Source of the DNA: Alphaproteobacteria bacterium
GTDB lineage: Bacteria; Pseudomonadota; Alphaproteobacteria; Rhodospirillales; Rhodospirillaceae
Length of the DNA: 64,000 bases
Direction of reading: 5' to 3'
Assembly: GCA_003246625.1 (NCBI GenBank)
Contig: QJZR01000020.1
Span: 57,173-121,172, forward strand
The position numbers were made by a program, and so were the translations under genes. This document shows, one piece after another, positions 27,911-35,794 of this stretch; position 1 is the first letter of the stretch; each line of letters starts with the position of its first letter. Under the pieces are notes generated by a model that worked only from the letters and a program-made list of their open reading frames with translations, was not told the origin of the DNA and searched no databases.

Positions 27911-28912
27911 ATGACCCGCCGTATCCTCGCCGTCGCCTTCGCCGCAGCGCTGTTTCTCGGGACAGGTGTCGCCCATGCCGAAACCACCCTGCTCAACGTC
28001 TCGTACGATCCGACGCGCGAGCTCTATCGCGAGGTCAACGCCGCCTTCGCCGCGAAGTGGAAGGCGGAAACCGGCGAGACGCTGACCATCAACCAATCGC
28101 ACGGCGGCTCCGGCAAGCAGGCGCGCGCGGTGATCGACGGGCTGGCCGCCGACGTGGTCACCCTGGCGCTCGCCTACGACATCGACGCCATCGCCGCGAA
28201 GTCCGGGCAGATCGCCCCCGGCTGGCAGAAACGCCTGCCGCAAAACGCCGCGCCCTATACCTCGACCATCGTCTTCCTGGTGCGCAAGGGCAACCCGAAG
28301 AACATCCGGGACTGGGACGATCTGGTCAAGCCGGGGGTGCAGGTGATCACCCCCAATCCCAAGACCTCGGGCGGGGCGCGCTGGAACTATCTGGCGGCCT
28401 GGGGCTACGCGCGCGAAACCCTGGGCGGCGACGCGGCGGCCGAAGCCTTCGTGAAGAAGCTGTTCGCCAACGTGCCGGTGCTGGACACCGGCGCGCGCGG
28501 CGCCACCAACACCTTCGTGCAGCGCCGGCTGGGCGACGTGCTGCTGGCCTGGGAGAACGAGGCCTTCCTGGCGGTCGAATCCCTGGGCAAGGACGCGGTG
28601 GAAATCGTCGTCCCCAGCATGAGCATCCTGGCCGAACCGCCGGTGGCGGCGGTCGACGCGGTGGTCGACCGCCGCGGTACCCGCCGGGCGGCCGAAGCCT
28701 ATCTGAAGTTCCTCTATACCCCCGAGGCGCAGGAAATGGTGGCCAAGCACTATTACCGGCCACGCGACCCGGCGGTGGCGGCGAAGTACGCCGCCCGTTT
28801 TCCCCAGTTGCGCCTGATCACCGTTGACGGCGCCTTCGGCGGCTGGCAGAAGGCGCAGAAGGAACATTTCGCCGACGGCGGGATCTTCGACCGCATCGGC
28901 GTCAACCGCTGA
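27911..28912 (+). CDS. sbp: Periplasmic sulfate-binding protein
   Basis: 333 residues with a signal peptide ending about GVAHA-ETT (residue 23). The mature protein has the Sbp/CysP pattern: [43 protein letters not shown], and [17 protein letters not shown]. It binds sulfate or thiosulfate for the CysTWA importer. ATG at 27911 follows AGGAG at 6-nt spacing. First gene of the sbp-cysT-cysW-cysA operon. Confidence 0.93.
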   Translation: MTRRILAVAFAAALFLGTGVAHAETTLLNVSYDPTRELYREVNAAFAAKWKAETGETLTINQSHGGSGKQARAVIDGLAADVVTLALAYDIDAIAAKSGQIAPGWQKRLPQNAAPYTSTIVFLVRKGNPKNIRDWDDLVKPGVQVITPNPKTSGGARWNYLAAWGYARETLGGDAAAEAFVKKLFANVPVLDTGARGATNTFVQRRLGDVLLAWENEAFLAVESLGKDAVEIVVPSMSILAEPPVAAVDAVVDRRGTRRAAEAYLKFLYTPEAQEMVAKHYYRPRDPAVAAKYAARFPQLRLITVDGAFGGWQKAQKEHFADGGIFDRIGVNR

Positions 28913-28928
28913 CCGGAGACCGCGAACC

Positions 28929-29783
28929 GTGGGCGAAGCCGTTCTCCGCCGCAAGGCCTGGACCCGCCCGGGCATCCTGCCCGGCTTCGGCCTGAGCCTC
29001 GGCTACACCCTCAGCTACATGGGGCTGATGGTGGCGCTGCCGCTGCTGGCCCTGTTCGTGCGCGCGTTTGGCGGCGGATTCGCCGCCTTCTGGCGGGCGG
29101 CGACCGCGCCCCGGGTGATCGATTCCTACCTTCTGAGCTTCGGCGGCGCGCTGATCGCCGCGGCGACCAACGTCGTCCTCGGCTCGCTGCTCGCCTGGGT
29201 TCTGGTGCGCTATCGCTTCCCCGGACGCCGCGTCGTCGACGCCCTGATCGACCTGCCCTTCGCCCTGCCCACCGCGGTCACCGGCATCGCCCTCACCGCC
29301 CTGCTGGGGCCGGGCGGCCTGCTGGGGCGGCCGCTGGAATCGCTGGGAATCAAGGTCGCCTTCACCCCCCTCGGCATCGGCATCGCCATGGTCTTCATCG
29401 GCCTGCCCTTCGTCGTGCGCACCGTGCAGCCGGTGCTCGACGACCTCAACGCCGAGGTCGAGGAAGTCGCCGCCAGCCTGGGCGCCAGCCGCCGCCAGAC
29501 CTTCCTGCTGGTGATCCTGCCCACCCTGCTGCCCGCGATGCTGACCGGCTTCGCCCTGGCCTTCGCCCGCGCCGTCGGCGAATACGGCTCGATCATCTTC
29601 ATCGCCGGCAACCTGCCGCACCGCACCGAAATCGCGCCGCTGCTCATCGTCATCAAGCTGGAGCAGTACGACTATGCCGCCGCCGCCGCCATCGCCGCCG
29701 CGATGCTGATCGCCTCGTTCGCCGTGCTGCTGGCGATCAACGGCGCGCAGCGGTGGGTGTGCCGCCGCTCGGGAAGGATCTGA
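28929..29783 (+). CDS. cysT: Sulfate ABC transporter permease CysT
   Basis: 284 residues, GTG start at 28929 with GGAGA upstream. It has six membrane helices and the CysT/CysU pattern [41 protein letters not shown] and the coupling loop [22 protein letters not shown]. It forms the sulfate channel with CysW. Position two in the operon; 16 bp after sbp and 2 bp before cysW. Confidence 0.93.
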   Translation: MGEAVLRRKAWTRPGILPGFGLSLGYTLSYMGLMVALPLLALFVRAFGGGFAAFWRAATAPRVIDSYLLSFGGALIAAATNVVLGSLLAWVLVRYRFPGRRVVDALIDLPFALPTAVTGIALTALLGPGGLLGRPLESLGIKVAFTPLGIGIAMVFIGLPFVVRTVQPVLDDLNAEVEEVAASLGASRRQTFLLVILPTLLPAMLTGFALAFARAVGEYGSIIFIAGNLPHRTEIAPLLIVIKLEQYDYAAAAAIAAAMLIASFAVLLAINGAQRWVCRRSGRI

Positions 29784-29785
29784 GG

Positions 29786-30637
29786 ATGCGCCGCGCCGTC
29801 GTCGCCCCCACCACCGAACCCGCCCTGGTGCAATGGGGCCTGACCCTGGCCGCCCTCGGCTTCGTCGGCATCTTCCTGGTGCTGCCGCTCGGCACGGTGT
29901 TCGCCGAGGCCCTGGCGCACGGCCCCGCCGCCTACCTGCGGGCGGTGTCCGACCCCGACGCCCTGGCGGCAATGCGCCTCACCCTGATCACCGCCGCCAT
30001 CGCGGTGCCGCTGAACCTGGTCTTCGGCGTCGCCGCCTCGTGGGCCATCGCCAAGTTCGACTTTCGCGGCAAAAGCGTGCTGATCAGCCTGATCGACCTG
30101 CCGTTCTCGGTGTCGCCGGTGGTCTCCGGCCTGATTTTCGTGCTGCTGTTCGGCCTGCAGGGCTGGTTCGGCCCCTGGCTCGCCGCGCACGACATCAAGC
30201 TGATCTTCGCGGTGCCCGGCATCGTGCTGGCCACGGTGTTCGTCACCTTTCCCTTCGTCGCCCGCGAACTGATCCCCCTGATGCAGGAACAGGGCAGCGA
30301 GGAGGAAGAGGCCGCCCTGGTCCTCGGCGCCTCCGGCCGGCAGATCTTCCTGCTGGTCACCCTGCCCAACATCCGCTGGGGGCTTTTGTACGGCGTGCTT
30401 CTGTGCAACGCCCGCGCGATGGGGGAATTCGGCGCGGTGTCGGTGGTCTCCGGCCATATCCGGGGCCTGACCAACACCATGCCGCTGCAAGTGGAAATTC
30501 TGTACAACGAGTACCAGTTCGTCGCCGCCTTCGCGGTGGCCTCGCTGCTGGCCGGGCTGGCCCTGGTCACCCTGGCCGCCAAGACCCTGCTGGAACACCG
30601 CTTCGCCGCCACCCGCGCCGCGGCGGGAAAGGACTGA
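29786..30637 (+). CDS. cysW: Sulfate ABC transporter permease CysW
   Basis: 283 residues. Landmarks are [25 protein letters not shown], the [23 protein letters not shown] coupling loop, and [23 protein letters not shown], a signature stretch of CysW. The ATG lies 2 bp after the cysT stop, with the ribosome site (GAGG) overlapping it. It partners CysT in the membrane. Confidence 0.93.
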   Translation: MRRAVVAPTTEPALVQWGLTLAALGFVGIFLVLPLGTVFAEALAHGPAAYLRAVSDPDALAAMRLTLITAAIAVPLNLVFGVAASWAIAKFDFRGKSVLISLIDLPFSVSPVVSGLIFVLLFGLQGWFGPWLAAHDIKLIFAVPGIVLATVFVTFPFVARELIPLMQEQGSEEEEAALVLGASGRQIFLLVTLPNIRWGLLYGVLLCNARAMGEFGAVSVVSGHIRGLTNTMPLQVEILYNEYQFVAAFAVASLLAGLALVTLAAKTLLEHRFAATRAAAGKD

Positions 30638-30640
30638 CCG

Positions 30641-31690
30641 ATGTATCTGGAACTCAGGAACGTCGACAAGGCGTTCGGCGACTTTCAGGCGGTGAGCGAC
30701 GTCTCCCTCGCGGTGCGGGAAGGCGAACTGGTGGCGCTGCTCGGCCCCTCGGGCTCGGGCAAGACCACCCTGCTGCGGATCATCGCCGGGCTGGAACGCC
30801 CCGACCGCGGCCAGGTCCTGATCGGCGGCACCGACGTCGCGGGGATCGGCGTGCAGTACCGCCAGATCGGCTTCGTCTTCCAGCACTACGCCCTGTTCCG
30901 CCACATGACGGTGGCGCAGAACGTCGGCTTCGGCCTGCGGGTGCGCAAGCCCCGGCCCTCCGCCGCCGCGATCGCGGCCAAGGTGCACGAACTGCTGCAT
31001 CTGGTGCAGATGGAGGGGATGGAGCACCGCTATCCCACGCAGCTTTCCGGCGGCCAGCGGCAGCGCGTGGCGCTGGCCCGCGCGCTGGCCATCGAGCCCC
31101 GGGTACTGCTGCTGGACGAGCCCTTCGGCGCGCTGGACGCCCAGGTGCGCAAGGAGCTGCGCCGTTGGCTGCGCCGCCTGCACGACGAAACCGGCATTAC
31201 CGGCGTCTTCGTCACCCACGACCAGGAGGAAGCGCTGGAAGTCGCCGACCGCGTCGTGGTGATGAATACCGGCCGCATCGAACAGGTCGGCACGCCCGAG
31301 GAAATCTATGACGAACCGGCGACGCCGTTCGTCTATCAGTTCCTCGGCAACGTCAACCGCCTGCCCTGCCGCATCGACCGTGGTCAGGCGACCCTGGCCG
31401 GGCTGACCCTGCCAGTGCCGGAGTTTTCCGGCCTGTCCGACGCGCCGGGCATCGCCTTCGTCCGGCCGCACGACCTGGACCTGGCGGTGGGCGACGGCGA
31501 CGGCATCCCGGTAACGGTGCGCCACGTGGTGCTGATGGGGCCGTCGGTGCGCATCGAAACCGTCGACGCCGCCGGACAGACGCTGGAGGTGGAAATGTCG
31601 CGCGCCCACTGGAACGCGCTGGCCCTCGGCCCCGGCACGCGGGCCCGCGCCACGCCGCGGCAGATGCGCGTCTTCCCCGGCGAGGCCTAA
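30641..31690 (+). CDS. cysA: Sulfate/thiosulfate import ATP-binding protein CysA
   Basis: 349 residues. Walker [13 protein letters not shown], signature [12 protein letters not shown], Walker [16 protein letters not shown]-loop FVTHDQEEA, and the CysA-specific [24 protein letters not shown]-terminal TOBE domain (about 270-349) may take regulatory input. It starts 3 bp after cysW. Last gene of the operon; it ends 2 bp before the stop of a convergent membrane-protein gene. Confidence 0.94.
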   Translation: MYLELRNVDKAFGDFQAVSDVSLAVREGELVALLGPSGSGKTTLLRIIAGLERPDRGQVLIGGTDVAGIGVQYRQIGFVFQHYALFRHMTVAQNVGFGLRVRKPRPSAAAIAAKVHELLHLVQMEGMEHRYPTQLSGGQRQRVALARALAIEPRVLLLDEPFGALDAQVRKELRRWLRRLHDETGITGVFVTHDQEEALEVADRVVVMNTGRIEQVGTPEEIYDEPATPFVYQFLGNVNRLPCRIDRGQATLAGLTLPVPEFSGLSDAPGIAFVRPHDLDLAVGDGDGIPVTVRHVVLMGPSVRIETVDAAGQTLEVEMSRAHWNALALGPGTRARATPRQMRVFPGEA

Positions 31691-31692
31691 CG

Positions 31693-32748
31693 TCAGTCCG
31701 CGGCAGGCGCCTTGGGTGGCTGCCCCAGACGCCACAGGGCCTCGGCCCGGCGGCCGAGGAACCACAGGCTGACGCCGAGCACGGCGAAGAACACGCCCTT
31801 GTGCAGGTTGTCCCAGAACATCTCGAAGAAACGGGTGTAGATGTTGATCGCCAGGAAGACCAGGCCGTATCCCCGCAGCATCGCATCGTCGCGTCGCAGC
31901 CCCAGCCAGATGGCGCCTCCGGCGGCCAGGGCGAACAGCAGCGACCAGTGCAACAGCTCGATCTGCCGCACCTTCGTCCAGGACTCAATGCTGTCGTGGT
32001 CGCCGAAGATCGACAGAATCCAAAGGCTGACGAACAGATAGAGAAGCCCCAGGGACTGCGTCGCGCGTTCGAGGAAGGCCAGACGCGGCACCGCCGGGAA
32101 AGACCGGGCGGCGGCGATCAGGACGCCCCCCAGCAGGACGAAGCGGAGCGGCCAGTTCATGCCGAGGTAATAGCTTCCCCATCCCGAAACGTATCCGGTA
32201 TAGGTCCCCAGCCAGCCGCCGAAGGACAACACCGCGAAAACCCACACCAGAACCGACCGCGCCGCCAGGGCGATCGCGGCATAAAGCACGCAGGCGAGCA
32301 GGAACAGGAAATCGTAACGCCCGCTTCCGGTATCCAGCCAAAGGCCCAGATTGGAAATTCCACCGGCAACGGCAAGCACGCCGAGGAACAGAATCGCCTC
32401 GTTGCGGAAGCCGGTTTCGGGATGCCGCCGCAGGCGAAGAACGGCATAGGAGAACAACGCCGCCGCCAGACCGGCGAAGCCGACGCAACGCTGCGCCGGT
32501 CCGAACGAAAACAACTGTCCGATCAGTTCGAGAACCCGGGGGTCGGCGAACAGGGAAACGAACGACACGACCAAACACGCCACCGCCACCCAGAAGGCAT
32601 GGCGGGCCAGCCGCCGCCAGTCGAACGGCAGAACCTGGATATCGGCCTCCAGGCGGGCGGCGTCCTCGGCGGACAGTTGCCCGCTTTCACGCCAACGGTC
32701 GAGGGATTCGCGCAGAACCTTGGCTTTGCCGCGGGGCAGGACGAGCAT
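31693..32748 (-). CDS. DUF2157 family integral membrane protein
   Basis: 351 residues. A short N-terminal soluble part (SLDRWRESGQLSAEDAARLEADI) of the type seen in DUF2157 precedes about nine membrane helices. The function of the family is not known. ATG at 32748 has AGGAGG at 8-nt spacing. Single gene, convergent with cysA (2-bp gap). Confidence 0.82.
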   Translation of the reverse strand: MLVLPRGKAKVLRESLDRWRESGQLSAEDAARLEADIQVLPFDWRRLARHAFWVAVACLVVSFVSLFADPRVLELIGQLFSFGPAQRCVGFAGLAAALFSYAVLRLRRHPETGFRNEAILFLGVLAVAGGISNLGLWLDTGSGRYDFLFLLACVLYAAIALAARSVLVWVFAVLSFGGWLGTYTGYVSGWGSYYLGMNWPLRFVLLGGVLIAAARSFPAVPRLAFLERATQSLGLLYLFVSLWILSIFGDHDSIESWTKVRQIELLHWSLLFALAAGGAIWLGLRRDDAMLRGYGLVFLAINIYTRFFEMFWDNLHKGVFFAVLGVSLWFLGRRAEALWRLGQPPKAPAAD

Positions 32749-32857
32749 CGGAAGACCTCCTGTCTATCCAGGCTTTCCAAGCCGGAATCGCGGCATTCTG
32801 CCGTATCCGGAAAGACCTGACAAACCCCTCCTTGCCTCGCCCCCGGCGAAGAAGAAA

Positions 32858-34216
32858 TCAGCCCTTCGCCTCGTCCAGGGCCGCCTCCATCTCGGTCAGC
32901 AGGCGTTCGGCGTCGGCCTGGCCGAAGACCAGCGGCGGCCGGATCTTGAGGACGTTGCCGAAATAGCCGGTGGCGGAAATCAGCACCCGGCGGCGGCGCA
33001 GGGCGTTGACCAGCGCGGCGGCGGCCGCACCGTCCGGTTCCTTGCTGGCCGGGTCCTTGACCATCTCGACGCCGATGTAGAGACCGGTGCCGCGCACCTG
33101 GCCGATCCCCGGATGGCGTTTCATCAGCCCGGTCAGGCCGTCGCGGATGAACGCCCCCACCTTCGCGCCGTTCTCCATCAGCTTTTCCTCGCGGATCACC
33201 GCCAACGTCTCGCGCGCCGCCGCCATCGCCACCGAGTTGCCGCCGAAGGTATTGAAATAGCGGATCTCGCGGCCGAACCGCTCCACCACCTCGGGGACCA
33301 CCGCCAGCCCCGCCACCGGATAGCCGTTGCCCATCGGCTTGCCCATGGTGACGATGTCGGGGTCGACGCCGTGACGCTGGAACCCCCAGAACCGTTCGCC
33401 GCTGCGGGTGAAACCCGCCTGCACCTCGTCGGCGATGTAAAGCCCCCCGGCACGGCGCACCACCTCGGCCACCGGCGCCAGGACGTCGGTGGGATGGGCG
33501 AAAATGCCGTCCGAGGAGAACAGGGAATCCGCGATGAAGGCGGCGACGCCGTCGCCATGGCGGGTCAGGTCGTCGATCGCCGCCTGCACCGCCGCCGCCA
33601 TGCGGCGCCCGGCCTCGGCGGGCGGCAGGCGATAGGAATCCGGCGCGGGAACCTGCCGCACCCAGGGACCGAGCGGCGAGGACACGCCGAGCGACGGCGA
33701 GAACGAGGCGGTCAGCGCGGTGGTGCCGTGATAGGCCTCGGCGGTGACGATGATCCCCCGCTTGCCGGTGCAGTGCCGCGCCATGCGCACCGCCAGGTCG
33801 TTGGCCTCGGATCCGGTGCAGGTGAACATCGCGTGCCCGGTTTCGCCGATCCGCCCGCCGAAGGTGGAGAGCAGGTCCTCGGCATAGTCGAGGATGCCGT
33901 CCTGCAAATACCGGGTGTGGGTGCACAGGGTGCCCATCTGCGCGGCCACCGCCGCGGCGACGCGGGGGTTGGCGTGGCCGACCGAAACCACGTTGTTGTA
34001 GGCGTCCAGGTATTCGTTGCCGTCGGCGTCGTAAAGATGCACCCCCCGCCCCCGGCTGACCTGCACCGGCGTCTCGTAGAACAGCCGGTAGGCGGGGCCG
34101 AGCAGCCGCGCCCGCCGTTCGATCATCGCCCGGTCGCGCGGCGGCAGGTCCCCCGACGCCTCGGGATCGAAGCCGTTCACCATCTTGCCGCGCGGACGGG
34201 GGGACGGGGAGGTCAT
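32858..34216 (-). CDS. Class III aminotransferase-fold PLP enzyme (AGXT2L/phospho-lyase type)
   Basis: 452 residues. PLP-fold landmarks are TGSEANDLAVRMARH, AYHGTTALT, YIADEVQAGFTRSGERFWGF and the Schiff-base Lys in VTMGKPMGNGYPVAG. Overall it resembles the ethanolamine-phosphate and 5-phosphohydroxylysine phospho-lyases (AGXT2L1/2) rather than GABA transaminases. The gene next upstream encodes a hydroxylysine-kinase-like protein, the enzyme that would phosphorylate the substrate, which strengthens that reading. The start at 34216 has AAAGGA; the frame extends upstream but loses similarity. Confidence 0.85.
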   Translation of the reverse strand: MTSPSPRPRGKMVNGFDPEASGDLPPRDRAMIERRARLLGPAYRLFYETPVQVSRGRGVHLYDADGNEYLDAYNNVVSVGHANPRVAAAVAAQMGTLCTHTRYLQDGILDYAEDLLSTFGGRIGETGHAMFTCTGSEANDLAVRMARHCTGKRGIIVTAEAYHGTTALTASFSPSLGVSSPLGPWVRQVPAPDSYRLPPAEAGRRMAAAVQAAIDDLTRHGDGVAAFIADSLFSSDGIFAHPTDVLAPVAEVVRRAGGLYIADEVQAGFTRSGERFWGFQRHGVDPDIVTMGKPMGNGYPVAGLAVVPEVVERFGREIRYFNTFGGNSVAMAAARETLAVIREEKLMENGAKVGAFIRDGLTGLMKRHPGIGQVRGTGLYIGVEMVKDPASKEPDGAAAAALVNALRRRRVLISATGYFGNVLKIRPPLVFGQADAERLLTEMEAALDEAKG

Positions 34217-34230
34217 GGGAAAGGGTCCTT

Positions 34231-35304
34231 TCAAAGGCCGGTCAGAGAATCCGACAGATCGCCCGGCGAACGGGCGAGAAGCCAGTCGAGCTGCGCCCAG
34301 CCGGGTTCGGTGTTGCGCAGGATGTAGGCGGCGTTCTCGGGGAAACGCCGCGCCCGCCACAGGGACAGCAACGCCCGCGCCACCCCGCGCCCGATCACCA
34401 GATGGGGCAGCAGGCGCAGTTCCTCGGCGGTCAGGTCGGCGACGCGCAGATAGCCGCGCAGCAGGTCGCGGGCCTCGGCGAACAGGTCGTCCACCCGCCG
34501 TCCCGCCGCGTCGCGCGGCAACTGGTTGAGCAGCGCGGTGGAGACGTCGATGGCGACGGCGGTGCGCACCGCGTCGCCGAAATCGATGATGCCGGTGACG
34601 AATTCCGGCCGGGCGGGATCGACCACCAGGTTGGAGCGGCTGAAGTCGTTGTGCAGCATCTGCACCCGCAACGCCGCGATGCGCGGCGCAAGGGCGAGGA
34701 AACGTTCCATCCCGGCGGTAAGAAGCGCGCGATGGCGGCGGTCCTCCACCGCGTCGAGCAGCGGCCGCAGCCCGGCCAGATGCCGCACGTCCCAGGCCAG
34801 CACCCGGTTCTCGGCGGGATGGCGGAAGTCGGCGGTGGCCAGACGCAGCCGCGCCAGCAGTTCGCCGATGCGTTGCCGCCCGGCGGCGTCCGCCTCGGCG
34901 GTGTCGAGGACCATGCCGGGCAGGAAGGTGATCATCCGCGCCAGGCGCCGCTGCCCGGCCCGGTCGACCATGGAAAAGCAGGCGCGCCCGCGCAAATCGG
35001 GCACCAGCCGCGGCACCGGAATTCCCGCGTCGCGCCGCGCCACGTGCCGCAGCAGCCGCACCTGCAGGTCGATCTCGCCGTCGCTTTCGTGGGGATTGGC
35101 GACCTTAAGGATATAGCGGCGGCCCGCGTCGGCGTCGACGCGGAAGGTGTCGTCCTTTTCGGTGGCCAGACGGACGACGCGCCCGGACACCCCATAGCGC
35201 GAGGCGACGAACTCCGCCGCCTCGTCCTCGGACATCGCGGCGTAACCGGCGGCGAGCCCCCCCTCGTCGACGAGCGAGACCTCTGGCTTCCTGGCTTCGG
35301 ACAC
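34231..35304 (-). CDS. Aminoglycoside phosphotransferase-fold kinase (hydroxylysine kinase-like)
   Basis: 357 residues from a GTG at 35304 with GGGGGAAC upstream; an ATG about 69 bp inside is the alternative. APH-fold features are YILKVANPHES (ATP-anchoring Lys), the catalytic loop MLHNDFSRSNLVV (H-x-D-x4-N) and the metal-binding GIIDFGD. AGPHD1-type kinases phosphorylate 5-hydroxylysine. Its stop is 14 bp before the phospho-lyase-like gene's start, so kinase and lyase form a two-gene operon that would convert a hydroxylated amine or amino acid to a semialdehyde plus phosphate and ammonia. Confidence 0.82.
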   Translation of the reverse strand: MSEARKPEVSLVDEGGLAAGYAAMSEDEAAEFVASRYGVSGRVVRLATEKDDTFRVDADAGRRYILKVANPHESDGEIDLQVRLLRHVARRDAGIPVPRLVPDLRGRACFSMVDRAGQRRLARMITFLPGMVLDTAEADAAGRQRIGELLARLRLATADFRHPAENRVLAWDVRHLAGLRPLLDAVEDRRHRALLTAGMERFLALAPRIAALRVQMLHNDFSRSNLVVDPARPEFVTGIIDFGDAVRTAVAIDVSTALLNQLPRDAAGRRVDDLFAEARDLLRGYLRVADLTAEELRLLPHLVIGRGVARALLSLWRARRFPENAAYILRNTEPGWAQLDWLLARSPGDLSDSLTGL

Positions 35305-35531
35305 GATGCGGTTCCCCCATGGATGCCCCGCCGCCCCGGACCTCCGGCGGCGGCAACCGGCGATCCGGTCGCAAGCCCCGTGCCAGGAGGAAAACCCCGG
35401 CTTTCCGGGAACCCGCCGGGCGGAAAAAGGGAAACTGCACGGATATTGGGCTGCCCGTGCCCCCGGATGCGAAAAATTCGCGCCGCGCGGCATGGCGTGG
35501 GTCGATTGAAACCGCCCCGCCTTATGGTCAC

Positions 35532-35548
35532 ATATCATCTTGTGATAT
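35532..35548. promoter_or_regulatory. Inverted repeat ATATCA-N5-TGATAT in the divergent promoter region
   Basis: Perfect 6-bp arms, AT-rich, in the ~490-bp region between the minus-strand kinase operon and the plus-strand hydrogenase operon. It lies 228 bp upstream of the kinase start. The size and symmetry suit a dimeric repressor such as a GntR-type protein, but no regulator gene is adjacent. The rest of 35305-35600 shows no gene. Confidence 0.3.
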
Positions 35549-35601
35549 TCGCGCCGCATGGGGACGGTTCGTCACACGGCCGGCGAATCGCCGCGCGGTT
35601 T

Positions 35602-35630
35602 TGTCGGGTTCGCAACAGGCGGTTCCGACA
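35602..35630. promoter_or_regulatory. Inverted repeat TGTCGG-N17-CCGACA, candidate upstream activator site
   Basis: Perfect 6-bp arms (35602-35607 and 35625-35630). The centre lies about 115 bp ahead of the start site expected from the sigma-54 promoter at 35708-35721, the usual distance for a bacterial enhancer-binding protein. The left arm alone also forms TGTCG-N6-CAACA, one mismatch from a CooA-type TGTCR-N6-YGACA site, so a CooA site is an alternative. Confidence 0.45.
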
Positions 35631-35706
35631 CGGCATTGCAGAGACGATGGATAGAGGATATTTTTCCGGGGCATAATCAATAAGTTATAAGAAACCCCGA
35701 AAAAAC

Positions 35707-35722
35707 GGCACGGGGATTGCCC
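35707..35722 (+). promoter_or_regulatory. Candidate sigma-54 (RpoN) promoter for the hydrogenase operon
   Basis: CGGCACGGGGATTGCC contains GG (35708-35709) and GC (35720-35721) separated by exactly 10 bp, and matches the consensus GGCACG-N4-TTGC at every position of those blocks. Transcription would start near 35733, about 60 bp before the GTG start of cooM, leaving room for the GGGAGG ribosome site. No comparable sigma-70 pair is seen, although a TATAAG lies at 35695. Confidence 0.6.
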
Positions 35723-35794
35723 ACGGGCGATAAAGGACAGGTATCGTACACCACAGACGGACAACAAGTTCGCACGTTTGGGGAGGCTCGGCCG

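Noticed and set aside
26084..28975. Long minus-strand open frame spanning nupC, the JAMM gene and sbp
   Set aside because: Only Arg/Gly/Ala-rich low-complexity sequence; the other frames give three well-conserved proteins.
32858..34216. GABA transaminase paralogue
   Set aside because: It is class III like gabT, but its motifs and kinase neighbour fit the phospho-lyase branch better.
35602..35617. CooA-type site (TGTCG-N6-CAACA) for the cooM promoter
   Set aside because: One mismatch in a conserved half-site, and the position does not fit a -43.5 centre relative to any visible -10. It overlaps the better-fitting inverted repeat. Kept as an alternative only.
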